Shown here: positions 21,557 to 30,667 of the stretch, in pieces
Layout of the letters: each line of letters opens with the position of its first letter
Numbering within the stretch: the stretch's first letter is position 1
Assembly: GCA_016199835.1 (NCBI GenBank)
Contig: JACQFX010000019.1
Location: forward strand, 43,884 to 107,883
Direction: 5' to 3'
Source of the DNA: Nitrosomonadales bacterium
GTDB lineage: Bacteria; Pseudomonadota; Gammaproteobacteria; Burkholderiales; Gallionellaceae
DNA: 64,000 nucleotides
Translations under genes and position numbers: made by a program
Notes under the pieces: model-generated
Seen by the model: the letters and a program-made list of their open reading frames with translations, nothing else
Databases searched by the model: none
Told to the model about the DNA's origin: nothing

Positions 21557-22534
21557 ATGAATCAAGCACAGAAATTTGGCAAAGTCGCAGTCCTGTTCGG
21601 CGGTCGTTCCGCCGAGCGCGAGGTGTCGCTCAAGAGCGGCAATGCGGTGTTGTCTGCGTTGCAGTGCAGCGGCGTGGATGCGCACGCCTTCGACCCGGCG
21701 CAACGCGATTTGTCCGAGCTGAAACTGGAGAAATTCGATCGTGTGTTCATCGCGCTGCACGGGCGCTACGGCGAAGACGGCACGGTGCAGGGCGCGCTCG
21801 AGCTGATGGGCATTCCCTATACCGGCAGTGGCGTGCTGGCCTCGGCGCTGGCGATGGACAAATGGCGCACCAAGCTGGTGTGGCAGGCGGCAGGCTTGCC
21901 GATCCCGGCGTATGAGTTGCTCACTGCAACCAGCGACTTCGATGCGGTGGTGCAGCGCCTGGGCCTGCCGTTGTTTGTGAAACCGGCCAACGAAGGTTCC
22001 AGCGTGGGAATCAGCAAAGTGAAGCAGGCGGGCGAACTGCGTGCAGCTTACGAGGCAGCAGCGCAACACGACAAGCTGGTGATCGTGGAACAGTACATCG
22101 GCGGCGGCGAATACACCGCTGCGATACTCGGCGGGCAGGCGCTGCCGGTGATCAAGATCGAGCCGGCCAACGAGTTCTACGACTACGAGGCGAAATACCT
22201 GCGCGACGACACGCGCTACCTGTGTCCGTGCGGGCTGTCACCGGAAAAAGAAAAAGAGATGCAGCATTTCGCGCAGCTCGCGTTCGCGCTGATCGGCGGC
22301 ACGGGCTGGGGGCGCGTGGATTTCCTGATGGACGAAGCGGGCAAGCCTTACCTGCTGGAGATCAATACCTCGCCCGGCATGACCGACCATAGTCTGGTGC
22401 CGATGGCCGCGCGTCAGGCAGGAATGAGTTTCGGGCAACTGGTGCTTAAGGTTCTGGAGTTGAGCGGGATTAAAGACTGTTCTTCACGTTTGCCTCATCT
22501 CCCGCAAGCGGGAGAGGGTTTGGGGAGAGGGTGA
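21557..22534 (+). CDS. ddl: D-alanine-D-alanine ligase
   Basis: A 325-residue ATP-grasp enzyme that makes D-Ala-D-Ala for MurF. Motifs are [44 protein letters not shown] and [21 protein letters not shown] 21557 ([16 protein letters not shown]) is chosen because the upstream frame reads the inverted repeat. The normal fold ends near LKVLELSGI; the last 15 or so residues ([17 protein letters not shown]) are encoded by a family B repeat, an acquired C-terminal tail. The stop overlaps the ftsQ start. Confidence 0.95.
   Translation: MNQAQKFGKVAVLFGGRSAEREVSLKSGNAVLSALQCSGVDAHAFDPAQRDLSELKLEKFDRVFIALHGRYGEDGTVQGALELMGIPYTGSGVLASALAMDKWRTKLVWQAAGLPIPAYELLTATSDFDAVVQRLGLPLFVKPANEGSSVGISKVKQAGELRAAYEAAAQHDKLVIVEQYIGGGEYTAAILGGQALPVIKIEPANEFYDYEAKYLRDDTRYLCPCGLSPEKEKEMQHFAQLAFALIGGTGWGRVDFLMDEAGKPYLLEINTSPGMTDHSLVPMAARQAGMSFGQLVLKVLELSGIKDCSSRLPHLPQAGEGLGRG
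22495..22532. repeat. Family B repeat forming the ddl 3' end and the ftsQ translation start
   Basis: CTCATCTCCCGCAAGCGGGAGAG...GGGGAGAGGGTG contains a CTCCCGC-aa-GCGGGAG hairpin. It encodes the last ddl codons, and its GGGGAGAGG tail also serves as the apparent ribosome-binding site of ftsQ. Confidence 0.8.
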
Positions 22535-23295
22535 TGTGGGATGACGCACAGGCGCTGCGCAAATTGACCAACGCGCTGTTTGGCATCAGCTTTGCGCTGG
22601 TGTTGTTCGGGGCGCTGCATTTTGCGCTGCACCTGCCGGTGTTTCCGCTGCGCGCGGTGCAATTGAGCACGGCTCCGCAACGCGTGGAGGCCGCGCAGGT
22701 AGAGGCTGTGGTGCGCGAGGGATTTCGCGGGAATTTTTTTACGGTCGATCTGGAAGAAGTGCGCAAGGCGTTCGAGCATCTGCCCTGGGTGCGCAAAGCC
22801 AGTGTGCGGCGCGAGTTTCCGTGGAAGCTGAAAGTGGAGCTGGAAGAGCAGGTGGCGCTGGCGCACTGGAACGATGCGGCGCTGGTGAATACGCATGGCG
22901 AGGTATTCGCGGGGGAGTGCGAGAGGGTGATGCCGCAGGCGTCGGGTACACGCCGGCCCCCCCTTTGCGGGGAGAGTGAACAGGCGATGCCGAAGTTTGT
23001 GGGCCAGCCGGATAGCTCGGCCGAAGTGACGCAGATGTACCACGCTCTCGGTGAGCAGATCGCGCCGCTCAAACGCAAGATTGCGCAGATCAGCCTGTCG
23101 CCACGCCGTGCCTGGCAGTTGCGCCTGGATAACGGCATGGTGCTGGAGCTGGGACGCGATCTGGCGCAGCAGCGACTGGCGCGCTTTGTCGCAGTGTATC
23201 CATACAGTCTGGCGACGTTGCCGTCGGCAGCGCGTTATGTGGACTTGCGTTATCGCAACGGTTTTGCCGCCTCGTTGCCGGGCGGGCAGGGTTAG
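22534..23295 (+). CDS. ftsQ: Cell division protein FtsQ
   Basis: A 253-residue bitopic protein with a short cytoplasmic tail, one membrane helix (FGISFALVLFGALHFALHL, about residues 16-34), a POTRA domain and a beta domain that binds FtsB and FtsL. LEEVRKAFEHLPWVRKASVRREFP is the classic POTRA signature. After LVNTHGEVF, a foreign-looking stretch of about 24 residues (ECERVMPQASGTRRPPLC) interrupts the usual LPKFxGPxGS segment, here MPKFVGQPDSS. It is repeat-derived (see 22912-22985). The start is ATG 22534 or the GTG one codon before, both overlapping ddl. Confidence 0.92.
   Translation: MWDDAQALRKLTNALFGISFALVLFGALHFALHLPVFPLRAVQLSTAPQRVEAAQVEAVVREGFRGNFFTVDLEEVRKAFEHLPWVRKASVRREFPWKLKVELEEQVALAHWNDAALVNTHGEVFAGECERVMPQASGTRRPPLCGESEQAMPKFVGQPDSSAEVTQMYHALGEQIAPLKRKIAQISLSPRRAWQLRLDNGMVLELGRDLAQQRLARFVAVYPYSLATLPSAARYVDLRYRNGFAASLPGGQG
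22912..22985. repeat. In-frame palindromic insertion in ftsQ
   Basis: A roughly 70-bp segment with CCCCCCC-TTTG-CGGGGAGAG resembles one half of the family B repeats, preceded by a GCGAGAGGGTGATGCCGCAG segment. It maps to the residues that do not fit FtsQ. The borders are estimated from where family-like sequence stops and resumes. Confidence 0.55.
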
Positions 23296-23325
23296 AACGG
23301 AAGAGTTGAGGGACTGGAGATGGTA

Positions 23326-24561
23326 ATGAGCAAAAGCAGGGAAACCAAAAATCTGATCGTCGGACTGGACATCGGCACCTCAAAGATCGTCACCATCGTC
23401 GGCGAGATCAAGCCCGATGGCGCGCTGGAGGTGATAGGCGTGGGGACGCATGAGTCCTCAGGCATGAAGAAAGGCATGGTGGTCAACATAGACGCAGCAG
23501 TGAGCGCGATCCAGCGCTCGCTGGGCGATGCCGAGCTCATGGCCGACTGCAAGATACGCGAGGTGTATACCGGCATCGCGGGCAGCCATATCAAGGGTTC
23601 CAATGCCAACGGCATGGTCAAGATCAAGGACAAGGAAGTGATGCAGGCCGACATAGACCGCGTGATGGAAACCGCCAGTTCGATCAGCCTGCCGAGCGAC
23701 CAGCAGACGCTGCATATCCTGGCGCAGGAATTCAGCATAGACGGGCAGGAAGGTATCAGCAAACCGCTGGGCATGAGCGGCATGCGTCTTGAGGTGGAAG
23801 TGCATATCGTCACCGGTGCGGTGGCGGCAGTGCAGAACATTATGAAGTGCGTGCATCGTTGCGGGCTCGAAGTGCGCGAGATGATTTTGCAGCCGCTTGC
23901 ATCGAGCAAAGCGGTGCTGGCCGACGACGAGCTCGATCTCGGCGTGTGCCTGGTGGACATCGGTGGCGGCACCACTGATGTGGCGATCTTCACCGGCGGC
24001 GCGATCCGCCACACCGCCGTGATTCCTATCGCAGGCGATCAGATCACCAACGATATCGCGATGGCGCTGCGTACGCCGACCAAGGACGCGGAAGACATCA
24101 AGATCAAATACGGCTGCGCGCTGCGCCAACTCGCCGATGATGCGCCGATCGAGGTGCCCGGCGTGGGCGAGCGCGGGACGCGCATGCTGTCGCGCCAGAC
24201 CCTGGCGGAAGTCATCGAGCCACGTGTGGAAGAACTGTATTCGCTGGTGCAGACGGAATTGCGCCGCAGCGGCTTCGAGGATTTGCTGTCCTCCGGCATC
24301 GTCATCACCGGCGGCAGCAGCGCCATGCACGGCATGGTCGAACTGGGCGAAGAAATATTCCACCTGCCGGTGCGTCTGGGGCTGCCGCGCTATGTCGGCG
24401 GCCTGTCCGACGTGGTGAAAACGCCGCGCTATTCCACCGGTGTCGGATTACTGCTTTATGGCTTGGAACAGCATCAGCGCCACGAGGCGGCGCGCGAGCA
24501 TTCGGGTTCGTTCAGCGATGTGCTGGAAAGGATGAAGGCATGGTTCCAGGGAAATTTTTGA
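23326..24561 (+). CDS. ftsA: Cell division protein FtsA
   Basis: A 411-residue actin-like ATPase that tethers FtsZ to the membrane. N-terminal LIVGLDIGTSKIVTIVGE is the phosphate 1 loop, VDIGGGTTDVAIFTGG the phosphate 2 loop, and VITGGSSAMHGMVELGEEIF the adenosine motif. It ends with an amphipathic membrane-targeting helix (VLERMKAWFQGNF). ATG 23326 has GGAG 6 bases upstream; ATG 23320 would add two residues. It is separated from ftsZ by 79 bp without a clear terminator. Confidence 0.95.
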   Translation: MSKSRETKNLIVGLDIGTSKIVTIVGEIKPDGALEVIGVGTHESSGMKKGMVVNIDAAVSAIQRSLGDAELMADCKIREVYTGIAGSHIKGSNANGMVKIKDKEVMQADIDRVMETASSISLPSDQQTLHILAQEFSIDGQEGISKPLGMSGMRLEVEVHIVTGAVAAVQNIMKCVHRCGLEVREMILQPLASSKAVLADDELDLGVCLVDIGGGTTDVAIFTGGAIRHTAVIPIAGDQITNDIAMALRTPTKDAEDIKIKYGCALRQLADDAPIEVPGVGERGTRMLSRQTLAEVIEPRVEELYSLVQTELRRSGFEDLLSSGIVITGGSSAMHGMVELGEEIFHLPVRLGLPRYVGGLSDVVKTPRYSTGVGLLLYGLEQHQRHEAAREHSGSFSDVLERMKAWFQGNF

Positions 24562-24640
24562 CGGGTTGATTTTGGCAGTATGGATACGGGCGATTTATTT
24601 GGTGCGGTTCGGTTTTGTAATTTAGATAGGGGAGAAGACA

Positions 24641-25807
24641 ATGTTTGAAATCATGGATGCACAACCTCAAGGTGCGGTGATCAAGGTGATCGGCGTAGGC
24701 GGCTGCGGCGGCAATGCGGTGAATCACATGATAGAGCAGACCGTGAATGGCGTGGAATTCGTCGCCATCAACACCGACGCGCAGGCGCTCAGGAACAACA
24801 AGGCGCGCAACCAGTTGCAGATCGGTGGCGGCCTGACCAAGGGGCTGGGCGCAGGCGCCAAGCCGGAAGTCGGGCATGCGGCCGCGATGGAAGACCGCGA
24901 ACGCATCGCCGAGATGCTGGAAGGCGTGGACATGGTGTTCATCACTGCCGGCATGGGCGGCGGCACAGGCACGGGCGCGGCTCCCGTGGTGGCCGAGATC
25001 GCCAAGCAGAAGGGCATACTCACCGTGGCCGTGGTGACCAAGCCGTTCGAGCACGAGCGCAAGCGCATGCAATTGGCACAGGTCGGCATCGAAGCGCTGG
25101 CCGAGCATGTGGATTCGCTGATCATCGTGCCGAATGAAAAGCTCATGACCGTACTGGGCGAAGACACCACCCTGCTGGATGCCTACCGTGCTTCCAACGG
25201 CGTGCTGCAAGGCGCCGTGGCGGGTATCGCCGAAGTGATCAATGTGGACGGTATGGTCAATGTGGACTTTGCTGACGTGCGCACCCTGATGTCGGAAAAC
25301 GGCATGGCGATGATGGGCTCGCATACGGCCTCCGGCGCGGAGCGCGCGAAAGAGGCGGCGGAGGGCGCGATGGCCAGCCCGCTGCTTGACGACGTGGATC
25401 TGTCGGGCGCGCGCGGCGTGCTGGTGAACATTACGGCCAGCTCCAGCTTCACTATGCGCGAATACAAGGAAGTGATGCGCAGCGTGCAGGGTGTTGCCGC
25501 CGAAGATGCCACGGTGATCGTCGGTCAGGTGTTCGATGAAGCGATGGGCGACACCCTGCGCGTGACCATAGTCGCTACCGGGCTGGGTCTGCCGTTGGCG
25601 CGCAAGCAACCCAAGCCGGAACTGATCTATGAGCGGGAGCAGGAATTGCGTACCGGCACACACGACGCAGTCTCGGTGAATTACACCGAATTGGACAAGC
25701 CGGCAGTGATGCGCAGTGGCCGTCATCGCGAAGCGATCGAGGCGATGAAGCAGTCGGGCGTGGATATGCTGGACATCCCGTCGTTTTTGCGCAAGCAGGC
25801 GGACTAA
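24641..25807 (+). CDS. ftsZ: Cell division protein FtsZ
   Basis: A 388-residue tubulin-like GTPase that forms the Z-ring. The nucleotide-binding region IKVIGVGGCGGNAVNHM, the tubulin signature GGGTGTGAAPVVAEIA and the T7 loop NVDFADVRTLM are all present. The C-terminal peptide is DIPSFLRKQAD, the conserved site that binds FtsA and ZipA. ATG 24641 lies behind GGGGAG at good spacing. The linker is short, as in related species. Confidence 0.97.
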   Translation: MFEIMDAQPQGAVIKVIGVGGCGGNAVNHMIEQTVNGVEFVAINTDAQALRNNKARNQLQIGGGLTKGLGAGAKPEVGHAAAMEDRERIAEMLEGVDMVFITAGMGGGTGTGAAPVVAEIAKQKGILTVAVVTKPFEHERKRMQLAQVGIEALAEHVDSLIIVPNEKLMTVLGEDTTLLDAYRASNGVLQGAVAGIAEVINVDGMVNVDFADVRTLMSENGMAMMGSHTASGAERAKEAAEGAMASPLLDDVDLSGARGVLVNITASSSFTMREYKEVMRSVQGVAAEDATVIVGQVFDEAMGDTLRVTIVATGLGLPLARKQPKPELIYEREQELRTGTHDAVSVNYTELDKPAVMRSGRHREAIEAMKQSGVDMLDIPSFLRKQAD

Positions 25808-25851
25808 GGAACAAGACGCAAGTTGCGAGGAGTGAGCGGTTTCCTTGTGTC

Positions 25852-25878
25852 TTGAACCTGTTGCGGGCATGTTAAACT
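25852..25878 (+). promoter_or_regulatory. Weak candidate promoter for lpxC
   Basis: TTGAAC and TAAACT lie 15 bases apart, 29 bases ahead of the lpxC start. The spacing is shorter than ideal. A separate promoter for lpxC behind ftsZ is common, but this one is only suggestive. Confidence 0.3.
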
Positions 25879-25907
25879 GTGCCCCTGTTATTCGGGTTTG
25901 AAGCGAG

Positions 25908-26819
25908 ATGGTCAGGCAACGTACATTGAAGAATCCGGTGCAGGCGACCGGGGTGGGGCTACATACCGGCGAGCGGGTCGATCTCGCCCTGCGTCCCGCG
26001 CCCGCCGACACCGGCATCGTGTTTCGCCGCGTGGATCTGAATCCGCCAGTGGAGATACGCGCCGAAGCTCATGCGGTGAAGGACACGCGTTTGTCCACCT
26101 GCATGGAAGCGAACGGTGCGCGCGTCGCCACCATCGAGCATCTGATGTCGGCTTTTGCCGGCCTGGGGATAGACAATGCCGTGGTCGAATTGAACAGCCC
26201 GGAAGTTCCCATCATGGACGGCAGTGCGGGCACGTTCATCTTTCTGTTGCAGTCCGCCGGGATAGTCGAGCAGTCTGCTGCGAAAAAATTCATCCGCATC
26301 AAGAAGACCGTTGAGGTCAAGGATGGCGACAAGTGGGTGCGCTTCGAGCCGTTCAACGGCTACAAGCTTGCTTTCACCATCAACTTCGCCCACCCGGTAT
26401 TCGCTGCCACCAAACAGCAGGTGACGGTTGATCTGGATGAAGAGTCCTACGTCAAGGAGGTGAGCCGCGCCCGCACTTTCGGTTTCATGCAGGAAGTCGA
26501 GGCCATGCGCGCGCAGGGCCTGGCCTTGGGCGGCAATCTGGATAATGCCATCGTGATGGACGAATACCGCGTCATCAATCCGGACGGACTGCGTTTCGAG
26601 GACGAGTTCGTCAAGCACAAGGTGCTGGATGCCATCGGCGATCTGTATATGCTGGGCTACCCGTTGATCGGCGCATTCTCCGGCTACAAATCCGGCCACG
26701 CACTCAATAATGCGCTGGTGCGCACCCTGTTGGCGGATGAACAGGCATGGGAGTTCGTGACTTTCGGCAAGGCGGAGGAAGCGCCTGCATTTTTGCGTTT
26801 GCAACTGCAAACCGCCTGA
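25908..26819 (+). CDS. lpxC: UDP-3-O-acyl-GlcNAc deacetylase LpxC
   Basis: A 303-residue zinc amidase, the committed step of lipid A synthesis. The Zn site residues are visible in [16 protein letters not shown] and in [14 protein letters not shown] (HxxxD). [13 protein letters not shown], the [17 protein letters not shown] strand and the terminal [12 protein letters not shown] are family marks. It closes the dcw cluster in the usual order. Its presence shows the organism makes LPS. Confidence 0.96.
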   Translation: MVRQRTLKNPVQATGVGLHTGERVDLALRPAPADTGIVFRRVDLNPPVEIRAEAHAVKDTRLSTCMEANGARVATIEHLMSAFAGLGIDNAVVELNSPEVPIMDGSAGTFIFLLQSAGIVEQSAAKKFIRIKKTVEVKDGDKWVRFEPFNGYKLAFTINFAHPVFAATKQQVTVDLDEESYVKEVSRARTFGFMQEVEAMRAQGLALGGNLDNAIVMDEYRVINPDGLRFEDEFVKHKVLDAIGDLYMLGYPLIGAFSGYKSGHALNNALVRTLLADEQAWEFVTFGKAEEAPAFLRLQLQTA

Positions 26820-26855
26820 TCGCAACACACCGTCTTCTCTGCCGGGGGAAACGCC

Positions 26856-27056
26856 ATGCTTATCCTGCGCTTGTTGTTCATGTTCTCTGCGCTGGCCATT
26901 GTATTGGCTGGCGGCCTGTATATCTTCACACGCAAACATTACTACCTGAGGCTGGCCTGGCAGATCGTGCGCTTTACGGTGTTTGCGCTGCTCATATTCG
27001 GCGCGTTGTTCTTGCTGGAGCGTTATGTATTGATAGGCTGGCGCATTCTGGTGTGA
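26856..27056 (+). CDS. Small membrane protein of unknown function downstream of lpxC
   Basis: A 66-residue protein with two predicted membrane helices (ILRLLFMFSALAIVLAGGLYI and IVRFTVFALLIFGALFLLE) joined by a short basic, tyrosine-rich loop (FTRKHYYLRLAW). A GGGGGAAAC sequence lies just before the ATG. Small proteins like this occur next to lpxC in several betaproteobacteria, but I know of no assigned function. It may be cotranscribed with lpxC (36-bp gap). Confidence 0.65.
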   Translation: MLILRLLFMFSALAIVLAGGLYIFTRKHYYLRLAWQIVRFTVFALLIFGALFLLERYVLIGWRILV

Positions 27057-27123
27057 AGGCGTTGATCTTTGGCGGGTGGCACGCAGTCTGTTCGATGCTG
27101 CACATATCGGCGCACAATCGCGG

Positions 27124-27152
27124 TTGACAGTCGCACCTTTAAACATTAAATT
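27124..27152 (+). promoter_or_regulatory. Sigma70-like promoter for the peroxiredoxin gene
   Basis: A perfect TTGACA and TAAATT sit 17 bases apart, 62 bases ahead of the ahpC start. No OxyR-type palindrome was recognised by eye in the spacer. Confidence 0.55.
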
Positions 27153-27213
27153 CCATACCTTAGCATTTCACTCAACAACCCCCAGTTTTTAACTTTAAAT
27201 AAGGAGATAAACC

Positions 27214-27813
27214 ATGGCAGTTCTCGTCGGCAAGTCTGCGCCCGATTTCACCGCACAAGCGGTGATGGGCAACAACGAAATCAAGAGCTTCACTTTTTCC
27301 GAGTTCACGAAGGGCAAGTATGCCGTGGTGTTCTTCTATCCGTTGGACTTCACCTTCGTGTGTCCGTCCGAGCTGATCGCCTTCGATCACCGCCTGGAAG
27401 AATTCAAGAAGCGCAACGTGGAAGTGATCGGCGTCTCTATCGATTCCCAGTTCACCCATCTGGCGTGGAAGAACACGCCGGTGGACAAGGGCGGCATCGG
27501 CCAGGTTGGTTACCCCATGGTGGCTGATATCAAGCACGATATCTGCAAGGCCTACGACGTGGAAGCTGCTGGCGGCGTGGCATTCCGTGGCTCCTTCCTG
27601 ATCGACAAGGCCGGAGTGGTGCAGCATCAGGTAGTGAACAACTTGCCGCTGGGCCGTAACATAGACGAGATGCTGCGCATGGTGGACGCGCTGCAATTCA
27701 CCGAAGAGCACGGCGAAGTCTGCCCGGCAGGCTGGAGCAAAGGCAAGGCCGGCATGAAGGCCTCAACCAGCGGTGTTGCAGAGTACCTGGCCGGACACGC
27801 AAAAGAACTGTAG
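27214..27813 (+). CDS. ahpC: 2-Cys peroxiredoxin (AhpC/Prx1 family)
   Basis: A 199-residue thiol peroxidase that reduces H2O2, organic peroxides and peroxynitrite. The peroxidatic cysteine is in FYPLDFTFVCPSE (C50), with the resolving cysteine in HGEVCPAGW (C170), so it is a typical 2-Cys enzyme. FRGSFLIDKAGVVQH is a family strand. AAGGAG precedes the ATG. No ahpF gene is adjacent, so the reductant is probably thioredoxin or another partner. A strong terminator follows, so it is probably monocistronic. Confidence 0.93.
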   Translation: MAVLVGKSAPDFTAQAVMGNNEIKSFTFSEFTKGKYAVVFFYPLDFTFVCPSELIAFDHRLEEFKKRNVEVIGVSIDSQFTHLAWKNTPVDKGGIGQVGYPMVADIKHDICKAYDVEAAGGVAFRGSFLIDKAGVVQHQVVNNLPLGRNIDEMLRMVDALQFTEEHGEVCPAGWSKGKAGMKASTSGVAEYLAGHAKEL

Positions 27814-27836
27814 TCCGGCTCGTGCCACAGACAATC

Positions 27837-27862
27837 AAGCCACCCTCGCGGTGGCTTTTTTG
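27837..27862 (+). terminator. Rho-independent terminator after ahpC
   Basis: The stem AAGCCACC/GGTGGCTT around a 5-base CTCGC loop is followed by TTTTT. It lies 23 bases past the ahpC stop and is the clearest intrinsic terminator in the window. Confidence 0.9.
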
Positions 27863-27875
27863 TTGTCCGAAAATT

Positions 27876-27913
27876 CCCTCTCCTCAATCCTCCCCCGCAA
27901 GCTGGGGAAGAGG
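27876..27913. repeat. Family B repeat, ahpC-symporter spacer
   Basis: CCCTCTCCTCAATCC... and ...CCGCAAGCTGGGGAAGAGG make an intergenic, partly degenerate copy of the repeat found inside the methylase gene, murC and ddl. Confidence 0.7.
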
Positions 27914-27997
27914 CAAACGAGTAAAACAACTCTCCAGCCCTTGGGCAAGGGCTGCTACAATTTCCGCTATTTCATCATGGTTGGTTAAAGGGTACTC

Positions 27998-29518
27998 ATG
28001 CTGCTCTGGTTCGTCATCGCCTATTGGGTCATCTCGGTTGGCATCGGCCTGTACGCCGCGACCCGCGTACATAACACTAAAGATTTCGCCATCGCCGGGC
28101 GGCATCTGCCGTTCTATATGGTCACGGCGACGGTGTTCGCCACCTGGTTCGGTTCGGAGACCGTGCTCGGCATTCCTGCCACTTTTCTCAAAGAGGGCTT
28201 GCACGGCGTGGTGGCCGATCCGTTCGGCGCTTCGATGTGTTTGATCCTGGTTGGGCTGTTTTTCGCCGCACCGTTGTACCGCATGAATCTGCTGACCATA
28301 GGCGATTTCTACAAGAAGAAATTTGGTCGCAGTGTGGAAGTGCTGACCACCATCGCCATTGTGATCTCCTACCTCGGCTGGGTGGGCGCGCAGATCACCG
28401 CGCTGGGGCTGGTGTTCAACGTGGTGTCGGCCGGCGAGATCAGCAAGCTCGCCGGGATGTGGATAGGCTCCGGCACTATCCTGATCTATACCTTCTTCGG
28501 CGGTATGTGGGCGGTGGCGGTCACCGACTTCCTGCAAATGATCATCATCGTCATCGGCATGCTGTTCATCGGCCACGAGATCAGCGGTCAGGTCGGCGGC
28601 GTGGGCGTGGTGGTGGAACATGCGACGCAGGCGGGTAAATTTGATTTCTGGCCCACGCTTGATCTCAAGGAAGTCATCGCCTTTGCTGCTGCGTGGGTGA
28701 CCATGATGTTCGGCTCGATTCCGCAGCAGGACGTGTTCCAGCGCGTGCAATCTTCCCGCACGGAAAAAATCGCCATCTGGGGAACGGTGTTCGGCGGTTG
28801 CCTGTATTTCGTGTTCGCTTTCGTGCCGATGTTCCTCGCCTACTCGGCCACGCTGATTGATCCGAAGATGGTGGAAAGCCTGATCGACGAAGACCCGCAG
28901 ATGATTTTGCCCACGCTGGTGATGAATCATGCGCCGCTGTTCGCGCAGGTGATGTTCTTCGGCGCGTTGTTATCCGCCATCAAGAGCTGCGCCTCCGCCA
29001 CGCTGCTGGCGCCGTCGGTGACCTTCAGCGAGAACATCCTCAAGCCGATGCTGGGACACAAGCTGTCCGACCACAAAATGCTGCGACTCATGCGCAGCGT
29101 GACGGTGGCGTTCACCATCCTGGTTACGCTGTATGCGATGAACTCCAAGGCCAGCATCTTCAAGATGGTCGAGAACGCCTACCAGATCACGCTGGTCATG
29201 GCCTTCGTGCCGCTGGTGGCGGGGATCTACTGGAAGCGCTCCAACACACAAGGTGCGCTGGCAGCGATCTTCTGCGGTCTATCGGTGTGGCTCGGCATCC
29301 TTATTTTCGGGCCGGAAGATCCCTTCGTTCCGGCGCATTTCGCCGGCATGTTCGCCAGCTTGTTCGGCATGGTGGCTGGGTCGTTGCTGCCCAGCGTGGT
29401 GGGCAAGCCGCTGCCGCAGGAGCCGGAACATGCCGAGTTGCATCACCATGCGGCCAGCCATACCGAGCATGTGGCGGAGCATCCGCACCATCATGTTACG
29501 CAGCACGGCAAGCATTAA
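27998..29518 (+). CDS. Sodium:solute symporter (SSS family) with histidine-rich C-terminus
   Basis: A 506-residue inner-membrane transporter with about 13 helices and the LeuT-like SSS fold. Family features are the N-terminal half with [30 protein letters not shown] and [18 protein letters not shown], and the conserved [19 protein letters not shown]. The substrate cannot be assigned: PutP/PanF-like proteins carry proline, pantothenate, solute acids and others. After the last helix the tail has about ten histidines in 32 residues ([18 protein letters not shown]), which may bind metal ions. phoB begins 77 bp downstream with Pho boxes between. Confidence 0.85.
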   Translation: MLLWFVIAYWVISVGIGLYAATRVHNTKDFAIAGRHLPFYMVTATVFATWFGSETVLGIPATFLKEGLHGVVADPFGASMCLILVGLFFAAPLYRMNLLTIGDFYKKKFGRSVEVLTTIAIVISYLGWVGAQITALGLVFNVVSAGEISKLAGMWIGSGTILIYTFFGGMWAVAVTDFLQMIIIVIGMLFIGHEISGQVGGVGVVVEHATQAGKFDFWPTLDLKEVIAFAAAWVTMMFGSIPQQDVFQRVQSSRTEKIAIWGTVFGGCLYFVFAFVPMFLAYSATLIDPKMVESLIDEDPQMILPTLVMNHAPLFAQVMFFGALLSAIKSCASATLLAPSVTFSENILKPMLGHKLSDHKMLRLMRSVTVAFTILVTLYAMNSKASIFKMVENAYQITLVMAFVPLVAGIYWKRSNTQGALAAIFCGLSVWLGILIFGPEDPFVPAHFAGMFASLFGMVAGSLLPSVVGKPLPQEPEHAELHHHAASHTEHVAEHPHHHVTQHGKH

Positions 29519-29525
29519 GTCGCGA

Positions 29526-29554
29526 CTGTCATGTTCTTGTCACAATTCTTTCAT
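29526..29554 (+). promoter_or_regulatory. Pho box: three 7-bp half sites at 11-bp spacing before phoB
   Basis: CTGTCAT, TTGTCAC and CTTTCAT begin at 29526, 29537 and 29548, each followed by a 4-base AT-rich or mixed spacer. This is the classic PhoB-binding direct-repeat layout. Another CTGTCAG at 29566 is out of register. It predicts autoregulation of phoB under phosphate limitation. Confidence 0.75.
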
Positions 29555-29595
29555 ACCATCGCAAGCTGTCAGGAATAAATACGATGGAGAAGAAT

Positions 29596-30282
29596 ATGGC
29601 GGCAAACATTTTGTTGGTGGAAGACGAACCGGCGATACAGGAACTACTGGCATTCAACGTGACCCAATGCGGCTACCGCGCGATTCAGGCATATGATGCC
29701 GCCAGTGCCATGTCGCACATCAGCCGCGCATTACCCGATCTGATCCTGCTCGACTGGATGCTGCCCGGCACCAGCGGTGTGGAACTGGCGCGGCGCCTGC
29801 GCGCCGAGCAACGCACCCGCAACATCCCCATCATCATGCTCACCGCACGCACCGACGAACGCGACAAAATATTGGGACTGGAATCCGGTGCCGATGACTA
29901 CATCACCAAGCCGTTCTCGCCGCGCGAACTGATGGCGCGCATCCGCGCCGTGCTGCGCCGCCGCATGCCGCAGATGAGTGACGAAACGGTTTCTGCAGGC
30001 GGGCTGGAGCTGTCGCCGACCACGCACCGCGTGAATGCCAAGGGTGCGATGCTGGATCTGGGCCCCACCGAATTTCGCCTTCTGCATTTCTTTATGACCC
30101 ACGCCGAACGCGTATACAGTCGCTCGCAGTTGCTGGATCAGGTGTGGGGCGACCACGTGTTCGTGGAAGAGCGCACAGTGGATGTGCATATCCGCCGTCT
30201 GCGCCAGGCGCTGGAGCCATCCGGCTGCGATGGTCTGGTGCAGACCGTGCGCGGCAGCGGCTATCGTTTTTCGGCGAGCTGA
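29596..30282 (+). CDS. phoB: Phosphate regulon response regulator PhoB
   Basis: A 228-residue OmpR-family regulator. The receiver domain has the acidic pocket E9-D10, phosphoacceptor D53 in [10 protein letters not shown], and the conserved Lys in [11 protein letters not shown]. The C-terminal winged helix ([32 protein letters not shown]) is characteristic of PhoB. ATG 29596 ([11 protein letters not shown]) has GGAGA 5 bases upstream; ATG 29584 is an alternative. Unlike the usual phoBR operon, phoR is not next: a block of surface-glycan genes of about 7.4 kb intervenes before phoR at 37674. Confidence 0.93.
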   Translation: MAANILLVEDEPAIQELLAFNVTQCGYRAIQAYDAASAMSHISRALPDLILLDWMLPGTSGVELARRLRAEQRTRNIPIIMLTARTDERDKILGLESGADDYITKPFSPRELMARIRAVLRRRMPQMSDETVSAGGLELSPTTHRVNAKGAMLDLGPTEFRLLHFFMTHAERVYSRSQLLDQVWGDHVFVEERTVDVHIRRLRQALEPSGCDGLVQTVRGSGYRFSAS

Positions 30283-30667
30283 ATTTATTGCGATATATCG
30301 TCTGGCGGTTCGCCGCAGGCTGCGCTGATCATTTATTTGGCGCGGCCAGAAACATCCTGCAGGGAATCTTCCGCCGCTCTTTCCGGAAAATTTCCAGCCT
30401 GTCGGTATGCGAGTCACAAGCGGCAAGCAAGGCAGGAGGCGTGTTGCGGAGAAATACTGTGCTTGACGGCGGAGCGCTGAATGGGTTTTACTTCGGCAGT
30501 TTTCGGAGAAGTTGAAATTTCATTCAATCCAAAGGGAGCTTGCAGCATCGAGATATTCTTGAATTCGAAACCATTGAATTATTCATGGTAAAGAAGATGT
30601 CCTGCCGTTGATGCTACTCGATGACAAGCCTTATGCTTGAAACTACCATTCAGGCCAGCCATAAAAC
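30283..30667. other. 385-bp non-coding stretch after phoB
   Basis: No convincing gene, RNA or terminator is seen. Short open frames here lack family-like sequence and ribosome sites. The region is more AT-rich toward 30520-30660, with TTGAATTC and TTGAATTATTC motifs that could hold a promoter for the glycosyltransferase at 30668, but no confident -35/-10 pair. It contains no recognisable 5' remnant of phoR. Confidence 0.5.

Noticed and set aside
24512..26017. 501-aa minus-strand frame opposite ftsZ
   Set aside because: Antisense of ftsZ with biased composition and no recognisable domain.
30283..30667. Possible remnant of phoR or of a mobile element after phoB
   Set aside because: No reading frame shows kinase, transposase or integrase sequence and no terminal inverted repeats or target duplication were found by eye.
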